Below, in pieces: positions 20,475-29,096 of a DNA stretch of 64,000 nt. Both the position numbers and the translations under genes were made by a program. Numbering within the stretch: position 1 is the first letter of the stretch; each line of letters begins with the position of its first letter. Origin of the DNA: QGON01 sp963691905 (GTDB lineage Bacteria; Pseudomonadota; Gammaproteobacteria; Chromatiales; Chromatiaceae); contig OY829894.1 in assembly GCA_963691905.1 (NCBI GenBank), forward strand, positions 1,550,001 through 1,614,000, in the 5' to 3' direction. The notes under the pieces were generated by a model, which was given only the letters and a program-made list of their open reading frames with translations, was not told where the DNA came from and made no database searches.

Positions 20475-21353
20475 ATGGAACAAACCATGAATAATTCCAC
20501 CCCAGATTACGCCTTGAGCAATACCTGCCCTGCCGTGGTAATCGACAGCCGGCGCATCTCGCCCGACGATACCGATGAAGTCAGGGTCATCAGGCTGGGT
20601 ATCGCCGATCCAGCCTTTCGTTTCCAGGAAGGACAAACCATCGGTGTGCTGGTGCCAGGCCCCCACGCCTTTGGAACCAAACCCCATCATCGCTACTACT
20701 CCATCGCCAATGCACGTGACAAGCAGGCCGACGATGAGATCGAGATTCAGATCATTGTTCGTCGTTGCTTCTATATCGATGAGATCTCAGGCGAACAGTT
20801 TCCGGGCATCGCTTCAAACTACCTTTGTGATGCAAATTCCGGCGACCCGATCACACTCACAGGTCCATACAAGAGTGTCTTCAACATGCCGAAAGCGCGC
20901 GATAGCAACCTGCTGATGATCGGCAGTGGAACGGGCATCGCACCCTTTCGCGCCTTTATCCAACATATCTACAGCACGCACCAGGGATGGGATGGAAAAG
21001 TCAGACTCTTTTTTGGCGATAAGAACGGACTTGATCTGCTCTATATGAACGACGTCGACAGCGACTTGGCCTACTACTATGTGAATGAGACCTTTGAAGC
21101 TTATCAGAGCATCAGCAACAAATATGGTGTAAATGCCGATGAAGCACTGGAGCTGACACTGGAGGAACACGCAACAGAAGCCTGGGCTATGCTGCAGGAT
21201 TCGAAGACCCATGTATTTCTCGCGGGCACCCGCAAGGCCAATGAAGCACTGGACAATATTCTGGTCCAGCTTGCAGGCTCCACGGAGACTTGGGATGCGA
21301 TGAGACAAAAAATGAAGGATGAAAATCGCTGGTCAGAATTGCTCTACCTCTGA
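20475..21353 (+). CDS. Ferredoxin--NADP+ reductase-type flavoprotein
   Basis: The product is about 292 aa. The FAD-binding half contains HHRYYSIANA (the RxYS flavin motif, about 70-80) and later GDPITLTGPYKSVF. The NADP-binding half starts with LLMIGSGTGIAPFRAFIQH (about 152-170). Together these define the plant-type FNR fold, resembling the reductases of electron-transfer chains for ferredoxin or of the BoxA type. I placed the start at ATG 20475 (20487 is also possible), since a further upstream frame would run through the acs terminator. Its stop is only 9 bp from the end of intI, tail to tail. Confidence 0.85.
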   Translation: MEQTMNNSTPDYALSNTCPAVVIDSRRISPDDTDEVRVIRLGIADPAFRFQEGQTIGVLVPGPHAFGTKPHHRYYSIANARDKQADDEIEIQIIVRRCFYIDEISGEQFPGIASNYLCDANSGDPITLTGPYKSVFNMPKARDSNLLMIGSGTGIAPFRAFIQHIYSTHQGWDGKVRLFFGDKNGLDLLYMNDVDSDLAYYYVNETFEAYQSISNKYGVNADEALELTLEEHATEAWAMLQDSKTHVFLAGTRKANEALDNILVQLAGSTETWDAMRQKMKDENRWSELLYL

Positions 21354-21362
21354 GACATGGAA

Positions 21363-22769
21363 TCAGGAAGCCAACAAATCGACCGGACTGCGGACACCTT
21401 TTCCACCACGCTGAAGCACATGAGTATAGATTTCGGTGGTAGCCACATTGGAATGGCCCAGTAACTCTTGTACGGTTCGAATATCGTAACCATTCTCCAA
21501 CAGATGGGTCGCAAACGAGTGACGAAAAGTATGGCAGGTTACTCGTTTGTTGATCTTCACCTGAATTGCCGCACGCTTAACCGCTTTTTGCAAAACCGAC
21601 TCATGCAGATGATGCCTTCTCGTCAACCCCGACCGGCGATCCGTTGACAAGCGTGTGGCGGGAAAAAGATATTGCCAACGCAACTCCCTGCCGGCATTGG
21701 GGTACTTTCTCGCAAGCGCATGGGGCAGATAGACCAGACCAAATCCACCAGTCAGATCCTGATCATGTATCTCCTTCACCTCATCGAGTTGATTTTTTAT
21801 CTGGCTGATCAGTGAGTTGGGCAAGGGAACCACCCTGTCCTTCCCCCCCTTCCCATCTCTGATGGTGATCTGCTGGTAGGCAAAGTCGAGATCCATTATC
21901 CGCAACCGCATACACTCCATGAGTCGCATACCGGTGCCATAAAGCAGCGACGTCATTAAACGAGGTTTCTCGGACATTTTATCAAGCAGCGACTTGACCT
22001 CAACGACAGATAGGACTGTGGGTAGCTTTCGTTTTGGCCGTGCTCGGACAAATCCTTCCATATCATCGAGGTTCCGGCCCTCAATCTCACGAAATAGAAA
22101 AACCAGCGCGTTTAAAACAAGATTCTGGGTGGAAGCCGACACATTACGCTGTATTGCGAGATACTCGAGATACTGGGAGACAGCATCAGCATTGAGACTC
22201 TCAACGGCTTTCCAGTGATGAAATACCAGAAAGCGGGCAATCCACTCACCGTATGTCTGCTCTGTCCGAATCGCCATACCCCTCAACCTGATCGTAATAA
22301 CATAGCGCCTGTACAGATCAGGGAAATGCTGGTAGAAACTAGTAAGCAGTGAATTACCTGTGGGCACTAGTAGCTTAGGATCGTCCGCTGCCGCAACTTC
22401 ACGCGCCAAGGTAGGATGGTCAAGATCCAGACTTCTGGCAGTTGTTTTCCAATAGGCCCAGTCAAAATCGTTACAGCACCCTGATTTGACGTGGTGACAA
22501 AACAGTAATTGCAACGCATCAATCATCTGCGAAAATCGCCAACCTTCCAGACCCGGCTGTTGCCCTATTCTTTTGAAATAGGACGCCAAGTGCTCAGGAG
22601 AGTGCGTACGCAACCTGACAGAATCATAGTGTTTAAGATATGTTTCAACATATCGCACGTACCACGTTTGCGCACGTTCTGAAATCTTATGTTTTTCTAA
22701 TGTTTTCTGGTAGTTACGCCAGAACAGCGTAAATTTATCGGTGTGATCTGTCGCTGAAAGGTCATTCAT
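21363..22769 (-). CDS. intI: Integron integrase IntI with extra N-terminal domain
   Basis: A site-specific tyrosine recombinase that inserts and excises gene cassettes at attI and attC. Catalytic residues are all present: Arg282 in GTGMR, His413 and Arg416 in CHTFRHS, His439 in LLGHS, and nucleophile Tyr448 in TEIYTHV. The integron-specific insert that separates IntI from XerC/D is clear (ALARKYPNAGRELRWQYLFP, about 351-370). The part from about residue 155 on aligns well with the whole of class 1 IntI from memory, including RTEQTYGEWI. At 468 aa it is about 130-150 aa longer than usual, and residues 1-150 look like a second SAM-like core-binding domain. It is divergent from the cassettes, the normal geometry. 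Confidence 0.95.
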   Translation of the reverse strand: MNDLSATDHTDKFTLFWRNYQKTLEKHKISERAQTWYVRYVETYLKHYDSVRLRTHSPEHLASYFKRIGQQPGLEGWRFSQMIDALQLLFCHHVKSGCCNDFDWAYWKTTARSLDLDHPTLAREVAAADDPKLLVPTGNSLLTSFYQHFPDLYRRYVITIRLRGMAIRTEQTYGEWIARFLVFHHWKAVESLNADAVSQYLEYLAIQRNVSASTQNLVLNALVFLFREIEGRNLDDMEGFVRARPKRKLPTVLSVVEVKSLLDKMSEKPRLMTSLLYGTGMRLMECMRLRIMDLDFAYQQITIRDGKGGKDRVVPLPNSLISQIKNQLDEVKEIHDQDLTGGFGLVYLPHALARKYPNAGRELRWQYLFPATRLSTDRRSGLTRRHHLHESVLQKAVKRAAIQVKINKRVTCHTFRHSFATHLLENGYDIRTVQELLGHSNVATTEIYTHVLQRGGKGVRSPVDLLAS

Positions 22770-22865
22770 TCCAGGCCCTCCATGGCAAGGATTTTATTTC
22801 TCTTTAAAATAACGCTAACCTATCGTCTTGTAAAATACAATATGACGCCGCGGCCTATCACCCCA

Positions 22866-22920
22866 AACACTGCGGCAGTGTTCACCGAGATAGGCGGTGC
22901 CGCCTATTTCGATGTTATGC
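22866..22920 (+). promoter_or_regulatory. attI: Probable attI recombination site
   Basis: The core site GTTATGC at 22914-22920 is the junction with the first cassette. Just upstream are two perfect inverted repeats: AACACTGC-G-GCAGTGTT (22866-22882) and ATAGGCGG-TG-CCGCCTAT (22890-22907). The site lies between the intI start and the first cassette gene, as expected. The exact left boundary of attI, and the cassette promoter Pc, cannot be set by eye. Confidence 0.75.
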
Positions 22921-22930
22921 ATAAATAGAT

Positions 22931-23866
22931 ATGAAAGATAATAATATACTCGAAGTCATAAACCGAATAAGTGCGGAAAATATGTTTTTCAAGCAAATTG
23001 AAAAACTCGAATATCCTTTTCTTCGGAAATTATCGAGAAAACCGAAAATTCTAAGAAATGAAATAGGGTATATAAGTGCTTTGGCGCACCAAGCATTCTC
23101 AGAAGGTGAGTCATTGGAATCTGATGACATTGTAGTCCAATGGCAAAAGGCATCTCCTGCATCTTGGTTGGTCGCGGAATTTGAAGGAAGGGTTTGTGGC
23201 TATATACACGTGGAGCCAATAAAAGGTGAAATTGGTGATCTAATAAGAACCGAGAAAGCTCATGAAGGCGACATTACAAGTGAATATATATTAAAAGATG
23301 GAACATCAGAAAAAGAAGATTATATCCATATTGGTAGCATTGTGAGTAAAAGGCAGTCAAACACAGAAAAGAGAAATATTGTTGCACTAAAACTATTAGC
23401 CGGTGTGGCAGATAGGGTGCTTGATTTGATGTTTATGAACAATACACCTACTCAGCGTGTGTTGGCGGTTGACTATCCAGATTCAGATGGCAATCATCAT
23501 GCAATAAACCTATTCAAAAGATATGGCTTTCTACATGAGCACGGCGAGCAAACATCTGAGCGGCCTCCAAATGATGTGTATGTTCTGCACTTAAATAAAA
23601 ATGAAACTAATTCATTTTATCAACTTAAAGAGGCTGTATTGGCTAAAAGATTACAATTCTTATTAACAAGAAAGAATATATTAAATAATAAAGTCGTATT
23701 GGTAGGTATGGTTGCAGTTACTCTGATTGCTGTGTTCTTATTGCTTGGGAAACCAATTATAGCAAGCATAACGATTATTGGATCTATCGCATCAATTGTC
23801 ACTTATATAAAGCAAAAAAACCATGACGAAAAAAGAATAGAAAAGGTGTATGAATTGGTCAAATAA
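22931..23866 (+). CDS. Membrane-anchored GNAT-family acetyltransferase-like protein (first cassette)
   Basis: A 311-aa product. Residues of roughly 40-220 resemble a GNAT acetyltransferase: PASWLVAEFEGRVCGYIHVEP (beta strands 2-4), a variable insertion, IHIGSIVSKRQSN, and NLFKRYGFLHEHGEQ, the usual GNAT end motif. Two hydrophobic segments follow (KVVLVGMVAVTLIAVFLLLG and IIASITIIGSIASIVTYI, about 255-297), so the catalytic domain would be tethered to the inner membrane. This is the first cassette after attI and the best placed for expression from Pc. The substrate is unknown. Sequence is AT-rich compared with the chromosome to the left. Confidence 0.65.
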   Translation: MKDNNILEVINRISAENMFFKQIEKLEYPFLRKLSRKPKILRNEIGYISALAHQAFSEGESLESDDIVVQWQKASPASWLVAEFEGRVCGYIHVEPIKGEIGDLIRTEKAHEGDITSEYILKDGTSEKEDYIHIGSIVSKRQSNTEKRNIVALKLLAGVADRVLDLMFMNNTPTQRVLAVDYPDSDGNHHAINLFKRYGFLHEHGEQTSERPPNDVYVLHLNKNETNSFYQLKEAVLAKRLQFLLTRKNILNNKVVLVGMVAVTLIAVFLLLGKPIIASITIIGSIASIVTYIKQKNHDEKRIEKVYELVK

Positions 23867-23873
23867 ATCATTT

Positions 23874-23994
23874 GCATAACAAGGCAAATTCACTCGGACA
23901 GTCAAAAGCGTCGTTTGGTTTGTGTATTCCGCTGCGCTCCATTTTACACAAACCAATCGCCTCTTTTGCCTTCCGGTGATTTGCGGCGTTAGGC
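23874..23994 (+). repeat. attC1
   Basis: A 121-bp F1-family attC closing the GNAT cassette. R'' GCATAAC and R' GTTAGGC bound a near-palindromic interior, ACTCGGACAGTCAAAAGCG against CTTTTGCCTTCCGG. Confidence 0.92.
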
Positions 23995-24004
23995 CAAAAA
24001 CAAA

Positions 24005-24667
24005 ATGGCAATTCATCATCAAAAATCCACCAACTTTCTTGGTCTTGCGCATCAAGACTATCTAGCTGCTCGTTTGCTGTTAAGAGAAGGTCTTCTTTCT
24101 TCAGGTGTGGTTTTAGCTGCTACTGCGGTTGAAAAGCATTTAAAAGCAATATTAGCTTTGAAGAAATTCCACCCGAAAAAACAGCATCTCGACGGAGCTG
24201 TCCTTAATTTAGTTGAGAGCTATTATCCAGACCTGCACTCTGAACTCGACATGGACTTCATAAAATATTTAAAACGAGCATTCAAGCTGAGGTATGCAAC
24301 AGCGGAAAGTCCAGGCTTCGGTATAGTAATCAATCAATATCGTTCTTTAGTCGCCCTAGATACAATGCTTGCAGCAATAGATAGAGGATTCAATATTACA
24401 AAGAATGGCAAAACAACAGACACTCCTCTCCGCGCATCAGTCAAGAATAATGATGAGCGCGTTCTTGTTGATAATATTATTTTTGGAAACACAAGCATAG
24501 ATCAATTATTGTTACGTAGTAACAAAGTACATGAAATGAAAGTAAGTAATAATTTACAAACTCTTTTCGTTCAATATGAAACAGATGGCGTGCAAATTGA
24601 GGGGTCATTTTGCAAGAAAACAGATGTTTCGTTTAAAAAAAAGCAATGGCAGTTAACACGGGGCTAA
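24005..24667 (+). CDS. HEPN domain protein
   Basis: A 220-aa product. Its N-terminal 110 residues look like a HEPN helical domain: FLGLAHQDYLAARLLLREG, SSGVVLAATAVEKHLKAIL and a following helix. HEPN domains occur in RNases of toxin-antitoxin and defence systems and in nucleotide-binding partners. The catalytic RxxxxH motif is not evident here, so an RNase activity cannot be claimed. The C-terminal half is charged and unrecognised. It is a single-gene cassette bounded by attC1 and attC2. Confidence 0.6.
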   Translation: MAIHHQKSTNFLGLAHQDYLAARLLLREGLLSSGVVLAATAVEKHLKAILALKKFHPKKQHLDGAVLNLVESYYPDLHSELDMDFIKYLKRAFKLRYATAESPGFGIVINQYRSLVALDTMLAAIDRGFNITKNGKTTDTPLRASVKNNDERVLVDNIIFGNTSIDQLLLRSNKVHEMKVSNNLQTLFVQYETDGVQIEGSFCKKTDVSFKKKQWQLTRG

Positions 24668-24671
24668 TATG

Positions 24672-24791
24672 GCCTAACAAGGCCCATCAACACGGACAAT
24701 TTACAGCGTAGTTTGCTTTGCGTATTCGCTGCGCTCAATTTTACGCAAAGCAAACTACGCTGTAAATTTCCGGTTATGGGCAACGTTAGCG
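24672..24791 (+). repeat. attC2
   Basis: A 120-bp attC of its own sequence type: GCCTAAC...ATTTACAGCGTAGTTTGC paired with GCAAACTACGCTGTAAAT, then GTTAGCG. It closes the HEPN cassette. Confidence 0.9.
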
Positions 24792-25407
24792 CTAATAGGT
24801 TTCAAGCAATATAAGAGAGATCAGATAAACGGAAAGCATGAAAAATAAAATTTCGTAAAGCAGTTGGCCATGGCGTCCTACTTTTTACGTATTGTTCTGA
24901 AAACCTGAAATATTGATGTAGCTCTGTTGGTGGAAGGTACCTTTATCCGGGCAAAAAGAATGAAAATTACGTCAATTCATAAAGCGCATATACGATTGAT
25001 GGCAAGTCCAGAACAACAGCAAGTAACTGGTAGTTCATTGCCAAAATGATTGCTTTTACTTTTTACCAGTCTAAGAGCCTCAAATTAATTGCGGCCCTGA
25101 AGAATGAAATCGGATTCCGGAAGTTCAGCGCAAATGCGAATCGATCGAATTATCAAACAAAAGCATTCTATGTAAATAAAAAAAACAAAAAACCCACTAT
25201 AAATTGGGTTTCAAGTAAACTAAGGAAAAAGCCTTTTTAAATAAAGTGCACAGAAATGAAACCGTACGAACCCATCATCGGAGTGAAGGCATGCGCTAAC
25301 AAGCGCATTAACTCGGACAGCCAAAAGCGTCGTTGGTTTTGTGTATTCCGCTCCGCTCCATTTTACACAAAACCAACGCCACTTTCGGCTTCCGGTTATG
25401 CAAAACG
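24786..25407 (+). repeat. N-cassette copy 1 (non-coding amplified cassette)
   Basis: First of 15 copies of a roughly 0.6-kb cassette bounded by GTTAGCGCTAATAGG at the left and a 120-bp F2 attC at the right. There is no convincing gene. Small frames are a 29-aa frame (24960-25049, MKITSIHKAH...), an overlapping frame at 25046-25240 (64 aa), and one that starts at ATGAAACCGTACGAA and runs through the attC to a stop in its R' site. Copy 1 is the only one in which a lysine codon replaces the TAG that interrupts the second frame in the other copies. Confidence 0.85.
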
Positions 25408-25413
25408 TTAGCG
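25294..25413 (+). repeat. attC3
   Basis: The 120-bp F2-family attC of N-cassette copy 1: CGCTAAC...GTTAGCG, with arms AGCCAAAAGCGTCGTTGGTTTTGTG / CACAAAACCAACGCCACTTTCGGCT in imperfect pairing. Confidence 0.92.
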
Positions 25414-25954
25414 CTAATAGGTTTTGAGCAATAAAAGAGAGATCAGATAAACGGAAAGTATGAAAAATCAAATTTCGTAAAGCAATTTGCCCTGGCACCC
25501 TACTCTTTACGTATTGTTCTGAAAACCTGAAACAATGATATAGCTCTGTTGGTAGAAGGTAGCTTTAGCCAGGCATAAGAATGAAAATTACGTCAATTCG
25601 TAAAGCGCATTCCAGATTGGTGGCAAGTCCAGAACAGTGGCAAGTAACCAGTAGTTCATTGCCAGAATGATTGCTTTTACTTTTCACCAGCCTGAGAGTC
25701 TCAAATTTATTGCGGCCCTGTAGAATGCAATCGGCTTCTGTAAATTCAACGCAAATACGAATTGATTGCATTACCCAGCATAATCAATCTGGAAAAATAA
25801 AAAAAGAGAAAAAACATTAAAAATTAGGTTTCAAGTAAACTAAGGAAAAAGCCTTTTCAAATAGAGCGTACAGCAATGAAAGCGTATAAACCCATCATAG
25901 AAGTGAAGGCATGCGCTAACAAGCGCATTAACTCGGACAGCCAAAAGCATCGTT
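25408..25954 (+). repeat. N-cassette copy 2, fused to copy 3
   Basis: Same unit as copy 1, but its attC is cut after GTTGGTTTT and runs directly into GAGCAATAAAAG of the next unit. The 29-aa frame (25581-25670) is open. Confidence 0.8.
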
Positions 25955-25960
25955 GGTTTT
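25914..25960 (+). repeat. attC4, truncated
   Basis: Only the left 47 bp of an F2 attC remain. The right half and the first bases of the following N-cassette are missing, joined at a shared GGTTTT, so this site cannot fold or recombine. Confidence 0.85.
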
Positions 25961-26564
25961 GAGCAATAAAAGAGAGATCAGATAAACGGAAAGTATGAAA
26001 AATCAAATTTCGTAAAGTAGTTAGCCCTGGCGTCCTACTCTTTACGTATTGTTCTGAAAACCTGAATCAATGATGTAGCTCTGTTGGAAGAAGGTACCTT
26101 TATCCAGGAAAAAAGAATGAAAATTACGTCAATTCGTAAAGCACATACTAGATTGGTGGCAAGTCCAGAACGGTGGCAAGTAACCGGTAGTTCATTTCCA
26201 AAATGATTACTTTTACTTTTCACCAATCTGAGGGCCTTAAATTAATAGCGGCCCTGTAGAATGAAATCGGATTCCGGAAGTTCAACGCAAATGAGAATCG
26301 ATCGAATTATCAAACAAAAGCATTCTGTGTAAATAGAAAAAACAAAAAACCCACTATAAATTTGGTTTCAAGTAAACTAAGGAAAAAGCCTTTTTAAATA
26401 AAGTGCACAGAAATGAAACCGTACGAACTCATCATTGGAGTGAAGGCATGCGCTAACAAGCGCATTAACTCGGACAGCCGAAAGCGTCGTTGGTTTTGTG
26501 TATTCCGCTACGCTCCATTTTACACAAAACCAACGCCACTTTCGGCTTCCGGTTATGCAAAACG
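25955..26564 (+). repeat. N-cassette copy 3
   Basis: Begins at the fusion point with copy 2 and therefore lacks the GTTAGCGCTAATA start. The 29-aa frame is at 26117-26206. The interior is of the MKSDSGSS (type B) variety. Confidence 0.8.
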
Positions 26565-26570
26565 TTAGCG
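26451..26570 (+). repeat. attC5
   Basis: A 120-bp F2 attC closing N-cassette copy 3; bounded by CGCTAAC and GTTAGCG. Confidence 0.92.
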
Positions 26571-27186
26571 CTAATAGGTTCCGAGCAATAATAGAGAGAT
26601 CAGATAAACGGAAAGTATGAAAAATCAAATTTCGTAAAGCAGTTGGCCATGGCGCCCTACTTTTTACGTAGTGTTCTGAAAACCTGAAACATTGATGTAG
26701 CTCTGTCGGCGGAAGGTACTTTATCCGGGCAAAAAACAATGAAAATTACGTCAATTCGTAAAGCGCATACCAGATTGGTGGCAAGTCCAGAACAGTAGCA
26801 AGTAACCCGTAGTTCATTGCCAAAATGATTGCTTTTACTTTTCACCAGCCTGAGAGTCTCAAATTTATTGCGGCCCTGTAGAATGCAATCGGCTTCCGTA
26901 AATTCAACGCAAATACGAATTGATTGCATTACCCAGCATAATCAATCTGGAAAAATAGAAAAAGCAAAAAAACATTCAAAATTAGGTTTCAAGTAAACTA
27001 AGGAAAAAGCCTATTTCAAATAGAGCGTAGAGCAATGAAAGCGTATAAACTCATCATCGGAGTGAAGGCTTGCGCTAACAAGCGCATTAACTCGGACAGC
27101 CAAAAGCATCGTTGGTTTTGTGCATTTCGCTACGCTCATTTTTGCACAAAACCAACGCCACTTTCGGCTTCCGGTTATGCAAAACG
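26565..27186 (+). repeat. N-cassette copy 4
   Basis: Complete unit with the type A interior. The 29-aa frame beginning at 26739 is broken here by TAG in place of a Trp codon, arguing against an essential role in this copy. Confidence 0.85.
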
Positions 27187-27192
27187 TTAGCG
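27073..27192 (+). repeat. attC6
   Basis: A 120-bp F2 attC closing N-cassette copy 4. Confidence 0.92.
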
Positions 27193-27810
27193 CTAATAGG
27201 TTTTGAGCAATACATAAAGAAATCAGATAAACAGAAAGAATGAAAAAATCAAATTTCGAAAAGCAGTTGGCCCTGGCGCCCTACTCTTTTATGAATTGAT
27301 CTGAAAACCTGAAACAATGATGTAGCTCTGTTGGTAGAAGGTCGCTTTATCCAGGCAAAAAGAATGAAAATTACGTCAATTCGTAAAGCGTATACCAGAT
27401 TGGTGGCAAGTCCAGAACAGTGGCAAGTAACCGGTAGTTCATTGCCAAAATGATTGCTTTTACTTTTCACCAACCTGGGAGTCTCAAATTTATTGCGGCC
27501 CTGTAGAATGCAATCGGCTTCCGTAAATTCAACGCAAATACGAATTGATTGCATTACCCAGCATAATCAATCTGGAAAAATAGAAAAAGCAAAAAAACAT
27601 TCAAAATTAAGTTTCAAGTAAACTAAGGAAAAAGCCTTTTCAAATAGAGCGTAGAGCAATGAAAGCGTATAAACTCATCATCGGAGTGAAGGCTTGCGCT
27701 AACAAGCGCATTAACTCGGACAGCCAAAAGTGTCGTTTGTTTTGTGTATTCCGCTCCGCTCCATTTTGCACAAAACAAACGCCACTTTCGGCTTCCGGTT
27801 ATGCTGAACG
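27187..27810 (+). repeat. N-cassette copy 5
   Basis: Complete unit with the type A interior; the 29-aa frame is open at 27364-27453. Last member of the first tandem block. Confidence 0.85.
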
Positions 27811-27816
27811 TTAGGG
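27697..27816 (+). repeat. attC7
   Basis: A 120-bp F2 attC with R' GTTAGGG, the junction to a coding cassette. Confidence 0.92.
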
Positions 27817-27829
27817 CCGGAAAATTAAA

Positions 27830-28252
27830 ATGAGCACCGATAAAGAAACACACCAATTAAAAGTCGATATTGCAAATACGCATGTGAACATGGGTACTGC
27901 ACTCTACATGGATCTTGCGCAGTCTTTGGTGCCTATTATCACAGCGTCAATAGGAGTCGCCGGCATTGCTATAAAAGGCCTACAAGTATGGCTCGAAGAG
28001 AGGAAGAGCCGAAAAATAAAAATCAGAAAAGGCGATGTTGAAATAGAGCTTAATGGAAAGTTATCAGACGAAGAAATATATCAGAAACTTGAAATCTTTA
28101 ATAACTTTCAAGATCGTCAAACCTATAAAGACCTCTTAAAAATGGACATAAAGGTGATGGATAATGATAGTTCTACATCAGTTGATATTCAGAAAGAGAT
28201 TATTAAGCAATATCAATCGGCTATAGACCACCTTGATAATGAAAAGCCCTAA
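27830..28252 (+). CDS. Small membrane protein, possibly an effector-associated component
   Basis: A 140-aa product with one hydrophobic segment, SLVPIITASIGVAGIAIKGL (about 28-47), then a charged domain with IRKGDVEIELNGKLSDEEIYQKL. A short membrane anchor followed by a beta-rich GDVEIEL segment and SDEE helix is reminiscent of the effector-associated constant component (EACC1) proteins found in bacterial conflict systems. That is a resemblance from memory, not a firm assignment. The TAA stop lies inside the R'' site of attC8, so the cassette has no spare 3' sequence. Confidence 0.55.
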   Translation: MSTDKETHQLKVDIANTHVNMGTALYMDLAQSLVPIITASIGVAGIAIKGLQVWLEERKSRKIKIRKGDVEIELNGKLSDEEIYQKLEIFNNFQDRQTYKDLLKMDIKVMDNDSSTSVDIQKEIIKQYQSAIDHLDNEKP

Positions 28253-28360
28253 CAAAAAGCTCCAGCGGACTTTTGGTACTGTGCCGTTTTTGTGCATGCC
28301 TTCGGCATTCTTAGCACAAAAACACCACACCACCAAAAGCCGCTGAGCTAGGCGTTATGC
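28247..28360 (+). repeat. attC8
   Basis: A 114-bp attC of separate sequence type (CCCTAAC...CACCACCAAAAGCCGCTGAGC...GTTATGC), bounding the previous gene and the two-gene phospholipid cassette. Confidence 0.88.
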
Positions 28361-28393
28361 TTAAAAAATACCATTCTCATTTTTAGGGTATCT

Positions 28394-29047
28394 ATGACGA
28401 CAGACAGCGAAAATTCTCAAGAATTACAGCCTACCATTATTTCCTTTGTAAAGGATCTTCCTAATCTGTGTTCACTTGCTGGTTTAGCTTGCACAATATT
28501 AGCCATTTACTTCAGTATCTTGGGCGTTTATTACGCAGCAATGATTGGTATGATTTGGGCTGTTGCATTTGACTGGGCAGATGGACTTATTGCACGAAGG
28601 ATGAAAGGGAGAACAAGTAAACAGGGATTCTTTGGAGGACAACTTGATTCGTTAATAGATATTGTAAACTATGGTGTAGCTCCAGCCATTCTTCTTTTAA
28701 GTTATGGAAAATTTGATCCTATATTCTTACCTGGGGCATTTATTATTATTTCTGCTAGTGCAATTCGATTAAGCTATTTTAATACTTTCGGTCTTAGTAA
28801 TGGAAAAAAATACACAGGAATGGCTCTTGATAATAATAATATGATACTCGTTTTCATATTTCTATTTGAAGGTGTTTTTAGTGGAGGAATATTTTCAGCT
28901 ATCCTGTATATTAGTAGTTTAGGGCTTGCTGCTTTAAATGTTTCACAAATCAAAACACCAAAACTTTCTGGGCAACCTATCAATGTTTATATTCTTGCTA
29001 TTTACACGCTTGCAATGACGGGCATCTATGGTTGGAAGCTTCTATAG
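28394..29047 (+). CDS. CDP-alcohol phosphatidyltransferase (phosphatidylserine synthase-like)
   Basis: A 217-aa, multi-helix integral membrane enzyme. It carries the CDP-alcohol phosphotransferase signature D60-x2-D63-G64-x2-A67-R68 ... G81-x3-D85-x3-D89, with a somewhat long spacer (12 residues) between the AR and the second Gly. All four metal- and substrate-binding Asp residues are present. The family swaps CMP for an alcohol or lipid. Sequence around GQLDSLIDIVNYGVAPA is closest to PssA-type enzymes. The next gene in the same cassette encodes a cytidylyltransferase, so the pair could make and use a CDP-activated headgroup. The exact lipid is unknown. Confidence 0.85.
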   Translation: MTTDSENSQELQPTIISFVKDLPNLCSLAGLACTILAIYFSILGVYYAAMIGMIWAVAFDWADGLIARRMKGRTSKQGFFGGQLDSLIDIVNYGVAPAILLLSYGKFDPIFLPGAFIIISASAIRLSYFNTFGLSNGKKYTGMALDNNNMILVFIFLFEGVFSGGIFSAILYISSLGLAALNVSQIKTPKLSGQPINVYILAIYTLAMTGIYGWKLL

Positions 29048-29096
29048 AAAATGCATAATAATAAAAATCACTTTAATCTAGGAATTAAATGGCACA

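Noticed and set aside
25220..25498. Minus-strand frames of 70-120 aa across the F2 attC sites and N-cassettes (also near 26377, 27623, 36158, 39970, 58210, 58821)
   Set aside because: They all read the reverse complement of attC plus flanking repeats, recur because the repeat recurs, have no ribosome site and run opposite to the cassettes. They are by-products of the palindromic attC.
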